Shown here: positions 57,187 through 64,000 of the stretch, piece after piece
How the letters are laid out: the number at the start of each line of letters is the position of its first letter
How positions within the stretch are numbered: position 1 is the first letter of the stretch
The notes under the pieces: model-generated
Database searches by the model: none
Told to the model about the DNA's origin: nothing
Seen by the model: only the letters and a program-made list of their open reading frames with translations
Assembly (NCBI RefSeq): GCF_024166365.1
Contig: NC_064827.1
Coordinates: 54,030,635-54,094,634 of the forward strand
Length of the DNA: 64,000 nucleotides
Direction: 5' to 3'
Origin: Elephas maximus indicus
Lineage: Eukaryota > Chordata > Mammalia > Proboscidea > Elephantidae
Translations under genes and position numbers: made by a program

Positions 57187-57743
57187 GCCTCAACGTTAGG
57201 ATGTAAAAGGAAGATCTAACATAAAATATTTTCACTGGGAAGCAACCAACATAACAAATGAATTGAAAAACAAAACATTACTCTAGGGCAAAATAGAAGG
57301 AATATTTGCTTTGAAACTCTGTTATCAGTTATCTTCAGCAGTGTGTGTGACTAGAATACAATAATACTGGGACATTTAGCATTTCTATGCCCCATGCCTA
57401 AAGTATGGAGACCTACCAGTGATCAGAAAAAATTCAGAAGCAACCTTCCCTGATGTTGAGGGCAGTGTCTTGAATTGAGGTTTCCAAAAACCCTAGAATA
57501 TTACAGACGACAAACCTAACTTCTTCATTTAGTCAGGTCCAGCAGGAAGGCCATGGTCAAGGAAAAAACAACTCAACAAGGACCGGAATTTTGATTCAGT
57601 GATTAACATAGATGTTCAAAATCTTAAGTCAACTTCGATTTTCATGCATATTTGTTTCTCTGCCTTACATTTTGGATCTCTTTTCAGTCAGTTTCATTTT
57701 GTATTTTTATAGGGCAGAAATTTGATTATAGTAAATTGACTCA
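57187..57743 (-). promoter_or_regulatory. Upstream region of the OR13C4-like gene; candidate 5'UTR splice acceptor
   Basis: On the minus strand GTTGGTTGCTTCCCAG ends at 57235, about 50 nt before the ATG. OR genes usually carry a 5' non-coding exon spliced close to the start codon, so this is a plausible acceptor, but it is a weak match by eye. Nothing else was recognised up to the SINE at 57759. Confidence 0.25.
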
Positions 57744-57758
57744 GGTATACTGTAATTT

Positions 57759-57926
57759 GGAAACACTGGTGGCGTAGTGGTTAAGAGCTACAGCTGTTAA
57801 TCAAAAGGTGGGCAGTTCAAATCCACCAGGGCTCCTCGGAAACCTTACGGGGCAGTTCTACTCTGTCCTATAAGGTCCCTAGAAGTCAGAATCGAATCAA
57901 CAGCAACACGTTTACTCTGGTTTTTC
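57759..57926 (+). mobile_element. AfroSINE with 15-bp target duplication
   Basis: GGAAACACTGGTGGCGTAGT head, GGGCAGTTCAAATCCACCAG, GGGGCAGTTCTACTCTGTCC, and a tail GTTTACTCTGGTTTTTC. Flanked by perfect GGTATACTGTAATTT at 57744-57758 and 57927-57941. The perfect duplication suggests an insertion that is not very old. Confidence 0.97.
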
Positions 57927-57941
57927 GGTATACTGTAATTT

Positions 57942-58459
57942 AACAGATGTTCAAAAGCAGAGTTAGTTATTGATCTAGTATTCACAGCCCACTCTATTTT
58001 TTTTTTCCTTCTTCTGTGACAAGATCATTGCGTTGACCAGCTCTGCGTGCATACAGTGGAAAATCTTTGGAGAACAATATTTAGTCTCACTTGTTTTATT
58101 CCATGGCTTCAGATTTATTCTTGATAATTTGTTTGTTTAAGTCAATCTGAGAAAACAGTAGTAATGCTTAAATAAATATGTGGGTATGTACGTGTAGCAC
58201 TTTATGCTTTACAAAATTCAAATTAATTCTTCTCATTATTCCTTTTTTTAGATGTGAAAGATATACTGTGGCCATTGTTATCCAACATATAAGTAAAAAG
58301 TGGGGCTTGAAGTTCAAATTCTTTCCAATGAAGTCTAGGGGTCTTTGGGGCTACAGCTCCACAAGTTATTATACCTTATTTCTCCACCAAGTAATATCCA
58401 GAAATTCTGGCATTGGTGAAACAATGAAGTGAATCCAATATTTGAGTCTTTCAAAACTT
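57942..58459. other. Intergenic, nothing recognised
   Basis: An 84-codon frame (58178-58432) has no family features. No named repeat. Confidence 0.4.
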
Positions 58460-58610
58460 TCAAGTGCATGTATCACCTGGGGATCTTGTTAAGATGAAGT
58501 TTCTGCTTTAATAAGTTTAAGGTAGGGCCTCAGATTCCGCATTTCTGATAAGACACCCAGTGGATGCTGAAGCATCTGCTATGGGGCCACACGCTGAGTA
58601 ACAAAACTTC
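58460..58610. mobile_element. MER5-like hAT relic
   Basis: TATCACCTGGGGATCTTGTT, GGTAGGGCCTCAGATTCCGC and GATAAGACACCCAGTGGATG follow the MER5 layout. Confidence 0.55.
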
Positions 58611-59839
58611 AGTTCATCTATGGTGCATCAACAGACTATCCGGATGTTTCTGATAAAATATATTTTCTTTTCTTATTATTAGGCTAGCTTAAGAAACTAG
58701 AAAATGATCAAGAACATATTTATTTTGTGTTTTTCGACAAAGTCCAGGGTTATACCTTGCTACTCTGTACTCTTCGGAAAATAGATATTATTGAAAGAAA
58801 AATATTATAAAAGAAGGATAACCTTTTGCTGGACTGCATAAATATATGTAGGATTTTACTGATATTCTATCTTGGGTCCAATCCTGTTCCAAGAAGAGAA
58901 AGGATAAGAAAAGAATAATACAAGATGATTTCCATCACAAAGTTCACAATTCAGCAAGGGTAACAGGAAAACTACATATAGTACAATTCAAGATAAAATA
59001 TAATTAAATTGTGAGGCCAGAGTGAATATTGTAAATGTTCCCAGAAGAAGTAGGTTAACAAGAAATACACAAGTAAAGAGAGTTCAGGAAGAATTTCAGA
59101 CTTGGGTCAGATGTGGAAGCATGGAAAGGATTAGTCAGGTTTAGAAGAGAAGAAAGGAAGAGCGGTATCTCAGAAGGGAGAATATGTTGAGCAAAGTTCC
59201 AGAGTAAACAGACTGGCAGTACCTCCTTTTCATACAAGGGAGTTTCTGTGGAGGAGTGGTGGCAAGCACATCTGAGAAGCTAAATGAGCCAGGAGGCATA
59301 CACACGTTCAAAAGTCAGGCAGGGAAATTGACACTTCTTTTTGTAGGGAAGTGGCCCATCATTAGAAAGAACAAACACAGGGAGTTTTTAGACTCTGTAG
59401 TTTTAACTATCCTTCAAACTTGACATCATACAATATGATTTTAGGAGGTTTTTGAACAGAAATATGACACAAGGAATTAAAATGTTTAGATTAATGCTCA
59501 CCTGTAATTACTTACTGGTACATGCGAATTCATCTTTCCATAATTGCCACCAGTTTTCATGTTAACCAGAATTGCAAAGTTAGGGTTCATGTGGGATAAC
59601 AGTTTTGACAATGTCAGCAAAACCACACTACTCCACTCTCACACTCATTTTTGTTGCATGGTGGTAGTTGGGACACTTTTGCTACACTGTATAACGGTTT
59701 AGAATCCAAAGCCAAGCTCAAAAGAGGGATTCTCGCTACAAAAGCAATTTAGTTAAAAATTAAAAGGTAAATATTTCAATTTTGATGAGAGAGGCAAATG
59801 AAGGAATACTGGGTTCACATTTTAGAGATGATGAAAACC
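58611..59839. other. Intergenic; ancient repeat at about 58890-59470
   Basis: AAGTTCACAATTCAGCAAGG, GGTTTAGAAGAGAAGAAAGG and AGCAAAGTTCCAGAGTAAAC in order look like the unnamed old mammalian repeat also seen near 31310 and 33180. No gene. Confidence 0.35.
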
Positions 59840-59995
59840 CATTTATTTTCATTTATTCATGCAACTTTTATTGCAGGCTCCTATGTGCCAGATATTTGCT
59901 TGAAATTAGCTCACATGACCAAAATCACAAGGCTAATGGTGGGCAGAGCCAGATCCAAAGCTTGTGGTCTTTCCATCACTACCCTGCCTAACAGT
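59840..59995 (-). mobile_element. MIR fragment
   Basis: CTCCTATGTGCCAGATATTT and CAGAGCCAGATCCAAAGCTT, in this order, are reversed MIR blocks. Confidence 0.45.
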
Positions 59996-60599
59996 ATTCA
60001 AATCTGTATAAAAATCACATATTAACAAAAGAGAATAGTCCATGAGTGCCACAGATAAATTTAGATCATAAAGATAAAACCTGACTGTATCCCATTAATA
60101 GTGTACAAGGAGAATGGCTAATTCTGTGGACTAAGGACTGCTTATCATGGAGAAAGTTTCACAGTTGTGGAATTGAATCATATCCCTCAGAATACCTACT
60201 TCCTATGAAATGATTCCACACTCACTCAGAAGACTTCTGATGATAAATCAAAGTTCTTCCCAAATTGGGGTCCAGAAATTGGTGAGAGGATGCCTTGGTT
60301 AAGGGACATGAGCACCTTGATCTACCCAGTCATAATACAAAAGGAAGAAAAATAGCCAAGACATTGACTTACTGGGAAACATGGCAAAGTTCCTGGTTCG
60401 GCCTCTTTGGGTCCAGACCTAAAGAGCCTGTTGGCTTCCCCTTCCAGACAGCTGTAATGACAATGCATCTTAAGCCACCTAAACTGCTTCTCCCCACCAC
60501 CTGCTTCAAATTCTTCCCTTCTCAGGCAGGAATTCCCTCACCAGCTCAAGCCAACTTGAGCTAGGTCTTCCCCCAGTGCTCTAAAGGGTTATCATGCAT
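59996..60599. other. Intergenic, nothing recognised
   Basis: An 89-codon frame at 60295-60564 lacks family features; no named repeat seen. Confidence 0.35.
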
Positions 60600-60715
60600 T
60601 TTGTGAAATAATAACAGACTTAGGGGAAGGAGATTATCTGCCCTGTTCATCTGTCTACAACTAGGGCCTAACACAGTGGTGTACATTAACAGATGGGTTT
60701 TGATTAAATAGATAA
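60600..60715 (+). mobile_element. L2 3' relic
   Basis: TGCCCTGTTCATCTGTCTAC, AGGGCCTAACACAGTGGTGT and the following ACATTAACAGATGGGTTTTG resemble the extreme L2 3' end. Confidence 0.45.
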
Positions 60716-60792
60716 AGGTTTACTTTCTAGAACGTTAAGCAATTGTCCTGTTCAATATTTATGGATCCCTTAATAAGGACAACTTTAACACA

Positions 60793-61045
60793 CCCCAATT
60801 ATTCACTTGTAGCAGGATCTCAGTTACCAAAACCAAAAACCAAACCCATTACTGTTGAGTTAATTCCGACTCATAACAACCCTGTAGGACAGAGTAGAAC
60901 TGCCCCGTAAGGTTTCCAAGGAACAGCTGGCAGATTCAAACTGCTGACCTCTTGATTAAGATCTTAACACTTAACCACTGCACTACCAGGGCTCCCAGGC
61001 TCTCAGTTATGCCCCAATTATCCATTTGCAGCAGGCTTTCAGTTA
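60793..61045. repeat. 34-bp tandem duplication split by a SINE
   Basis: CCCCAATTATTCACTTGTAG (60793 on, ending CAGTTA at 60826) recurs as CCCCAATTATCCATTTGCAG (61012 on, ending AGTTA at 61045). An AfroSINE now lies between the units, next to unit 1. Confidence 0.8.
60827..60996 (-). mobile_element. AfroSINE with target duplication
   Basis: Antisense copy from CCAAAACCAAAAACCAAACC to the reversed head CTACCAGGGCTCCC. Flanks AGGATCTCAGTTA (60814-60826) and AGGCTCTCAGTTA (60997-61009) differ at one position, giving a 13-bp target duplication. Confidence 0.92.
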
Positions 61046-61184
61046 AAAAAAATACCAAGTATCTTTCAACAATCAGAACAAGGTGCCATCTTACACAAAT
61101 AATTACCAAGTTAGGCAATGTAAGTACAGAGGAATCACCTAATACTCATTTAAATAGAAATGAAGTGTGTTTATCAAGTTCAGA

Positions 61185-61350
61185 AACACTTGGAATTTAG
61201 AATCAAAAGTTCTAGGTTTGAGGTTCTTTTCTTCTAATTACAGCCTCAGCTTTCTCATATGTAATACAGTGATAGGAATACCTGCCTTACTTTTCTCACA
61301 GCATTATTGTGAAGAAAAAATCAGATAGTATATGGAAATTGCTTTATGGA
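61185..61350 (+). mobile_element. MIR fragment
   Basis: GGAATTTAGAATCAAAAGTT, CAGCTTTCTCATATGTAATA, GGAATACCTGCCTTACTTTT and CACAGCATTATTGTGAAGAA follow the MIR order. Confidence 0.6.
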
Positions 61351-61371
61351 TGAATGGGAATTCTACAGAAA

Positions 61372-61397
61372 GTAATAATAATGATAATAATAATAAA
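61372..61397. repeat. AAT microsatellite
   Basis: AATAATAATGATAATAATAA, short and imperfect. Confidence 0.85.
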
Positions 61398-63382
61398 CCA
61401 TGGAAGTATTTTGGTAATAATAAATTGGTAGCTATATTGCCTCTGCCTATTCATATTATAATTCCATATTTAATAACTTTAACTACAGATTGAAGTTGTA
61501 AAGTTTCATGGTATACGAGACTTACCTGTATATAAGAAAATTATTTCCACCCCCTAGGAGAGTCAGTTACTTTTTCTTAATGTTTATGTTGGCAATCCGA
61601 ATTAAGGTTCAACAAATGATCTCAGATTCTACAGATGACAGTGAGTAAATACTTGTTATGCAAGTTATTGTAATTGTTCCCCGATTCCCAAAGCAATTTA
61701 AAGTGAAAGATATGTGGAACGGAGAGACTTCTTGGTACGTTAGGGACAGTGTCCCACAGATCCAATAAAGAGCAGTGTTAGGAATAAATTGTAGCTGTAC
61801 TAAAGCTCAAAAAGGAAATAAAATTCTGCCCATGTCACTTTTGGAAACACAGGACAAATGTTCACCAAACATTATTAAATATGAGAACTTTTAAATTCAA
61901 AATCTATTTGCCAAAACAAAGTTAATTCAAAGAGTTCAATAATTCAAATGATAATTACCAAAGTCAAATGCTAAAATGAAAAAATAATGGAGGTATTATG
62001 ATAGAAATAAAGCAGATTTTTGCTGTAAACACATTATAGTTTAACATTTTTTCTTGCTTTATCTTCATTCTTTCTGAGAAGGTAAGTTCATGCAGGATAC
62101 CATCCCCAACTCTTTTATGAAAAGAAAATAAATACAAATAAGCAATAAAATAAATAAATCCACAGGACAGAAGTGAATCCATGTGCTTAAAGCTGCAAAA
62201 GAAAAACAAACCCATAAAGGATAGTTTAGGCCATGAATTCAGATAGGGAGATAGCATATTACTTAATTAAAGTGTTTCAGAAAAGTCTATTAAGCTATAT
62301 TCTAGGTTCTGACTGTAATATTCAAAGAAATGTGATGATTCATGGTAAAATATTTGGATTCTGACAAATTACAGTTTGCTTAAGAAATCAGAAGCAGTAT
62401 TTATGCACTCACATAGACACAAAGAAACATACACACCACAAACAAAATATGTGTACATTAAAAGACAAATGGAAATGTGTCAAAGCTAATTTTTAATTAT
62501 AACACCATTACCCTTTGTTTCAGGAGGATAACAATGAGTCATGAGTAAGGATACTCATTCTGGATTTGGGTACACACTCCTTGCAAAAGAAGCACTACTA
62601 CAGACCTAGAGAAAATGTTTTAATTTGGATGATGATCATTTAAAGAACCCATTTTGCTCCAAGTGAAATAAAACAATGACTTACAAGGCATCAGGCTTGT
62701 ATATACTGTTATCCATGAAGAAGTGGACTGATAAAAAATTGGAATGGAGAATTGAAATCCCTGCTTACTTAATTGGGGGGTGATGAGAGACTGAAAGGAT
62801 GTCCTTCAAGGCTGAATAATTGTGTGTTAAAACCACATGTGGAAATAAATGAGCACTGCCATTGGATAGATTGTTGAGATATTTTTGCAATATATATTTT
62901 GCAAATACAGGGAAAAGGTAGTGAGGATGACACAGACACTCAAAAAACTTTTTCCCTGTTTTGAGATTTTTTTTCTTTCCCTGATCCTGTATTGGTGAAA
63001 CATGACTTGCATTTATGAGTTCCAGAGGATCACTTGCTAAACATGACACTGTAACAATACATAACAATACTTCTATTATTGTCCGCATTCCTAAAAGTAT
63101 GGATCATTCCTTCTTTTCACCTTTTTGAAGTGGGTTAATGGCTTGTGTATCTTTCTTAACCAGGGAATGAGGAAGACCTACATATTCACGCTTATCGAGC
63201 CCTATTCCATATGACTGGGAATAGCTAATATAAATGTCTACATTTATATTGCTGCCAGCATTATGGGTAAGTCCTCTCGTTAAGCCTAAGAGTCCTATCC
63301 CAAGGGGAATAATCTGGGCAAAAATTAATGAAAAATGGAAAGAAGGGGAAATGATTGCTAATAGAAAGGGAGTCAATAAAGA
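61398..63382. other. Intergenic, nothing recognised
   Basis: 2 kb with no gene or named repeat. The 97- and 107-codon minus frames (61964-62257, 62765-63088) have no recognisable domain. Confidence 0.4.
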
Positions 63383-64000
63383 TAATGCAATTAGCCATTA
63401 GAGAAATGCAAATCAAAACTACAATGAGATTCCATCTCACTCCAACAAGGCTGGCATTAATCCAAAAAAACACAAAATAATAAATGTTGGAGAGGCTGTG
63501 GAGAGATCGAAACACTTATATACTGTTGATGGGGATGTAAAATGGTACAACCACTTTGGAAATCCATTTGGTGCTTCCTTAAAAAGCTAAAAATAGAACT
63601 ACCGTACGATCCAGCAATCCCACTCCTTGGAATATATCCCAGAGAAATAAGAGCATTCACATGAACGGATACATGTACACCCATATTCACTGCAGCACTG
63701 GTTCCAAAAAAGTGGAAGCAACCAAAGTGCCCATGAACGGATGAATAGATAAATAAATTATGGTATATTCACATAATGGAATACTACACAACAATTAAGA
63801 ACAACAACGAATCTGTGAAACATCTCATAACATGGAGGAATGTGGGAGGCATGCTGAGTGAAATTAGTCAGTTGCCAAAGGACAAATATTGTATGAGACC
63901 ACTATTATAAGAACTCTAGAAAAAGTTTAAACGCCAAAGAAAATATTCTTCGATAGTTACGAGGGTGAGGAGGGAGGGAGAGAGGTATTTGCTAATTAGA
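63383..64000 (+). mobile_element. L1 LINE 3' part, runs off the window
   Basis: It starts near AATGCAATTAGCCATTAGAG and shows the L1 ORF2 end: AAATCAAAACTACAATGAGA, TTGGAGAGGCTGTGGAGAGA, GATCCAGCAATCCCACTCCT, GGAATACTACACAACAATTA. The 3' UTR begins at about 63890. It is 5'-truncated, with its 3' end beyond position 64000. The plus-strand frames here are broken, and minus-strand frames such as 63457-63690 are shadows. Confidence 0.85.

Noticed and set aside
63457-63690. Minus-strand frames at 63104-63690
   Set aside because: Those over 63383-63690 are antisense to the L1 ORF2 end. The open stretches reflect the low stop density opposite L1 coding sequence.
1-64000. CRISPR arrays, rRNA, bacterial-type operons or phage genes
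   Set aside because: Nothing in the sequence supports them; all signs are of mammalian nuclear DNA.

Overview
The window is mammalian nuclear DNA, A+T-rich and gene-poor, and the repeats point to an afrotherian, most likely an elephant or close relative. The markers are about 20 copies or fragments of a tRNA-derived SINE of the AfroSINE type and six copies of a BovB-like RTE LINE (RTE1 type), whose 3' ends carry the same sequence as the SINE tails. The species is an inference; no database was searched.

Only two host genes are recognised, both olfactory receptors (OR) near the right end. An intact single-exon receptor, closest to OR13C4 as I recall the human protein, lies on the minus strand at 56230-57186. 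About 5.3 kb to its left, on the plus strand at 49999-50961, is a decayed receptor closest to OR13F1. In human, OR13F1 and OR13C4 are neighbours at 9q31 in this divergent-strand layout, so the window is probably the edge of the orthologous OR13 cluster, with the left 50 kb being gene-desert flank.

Layout: 1-6.7 kb holds L1 3'-end-like repeats, two solo LTRs of MaLR type (fossils), AfroSINEs and a MIR. A full-length decayed RTE follows at 6.7-9.9 kb, and a 5'-truncated RTE split by a SINE at 11.7-12.8 kb. MIR, MER5-like, SINE and old L1 remnants with another solo LTR fill 13.8-16.6 kb. From 19.2 to 22.9 kb is the 5' half of a lineage-specific L1, abutting a second full-length RTE (22.9-26.1 kb). 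A 3' RTE piece inside a MIR lies at 28.3-29.1 kb, and an RTE fragment with a partial tandem duplication at 33.4-34.3 kb. L2, an L1 tail, MIR and a complete short hAT-like DNA transposon with an 8-bp target duplication span 35.3-39 kb. A SINE cluster and a second hAT copy split by a 2-kb RTE, next to an LTR fossil, occupy 42.4-47.8 kb. The OR pair follows among SINEs and an old L1, and the window ends inside the 3' part of another L1.

The main story is layered transposition: MIR, L2, L1M and MER5 relics are cut by hAT, MaLR LTRs and RTE, which are in turn cut by AfroSINEs. I found no new multi-gene system. The more unusual items are an L1 half fused directly to an RTE 5' end, an RTE coding end that doubles as the SINE-shared 3' tail, and the hAT family.
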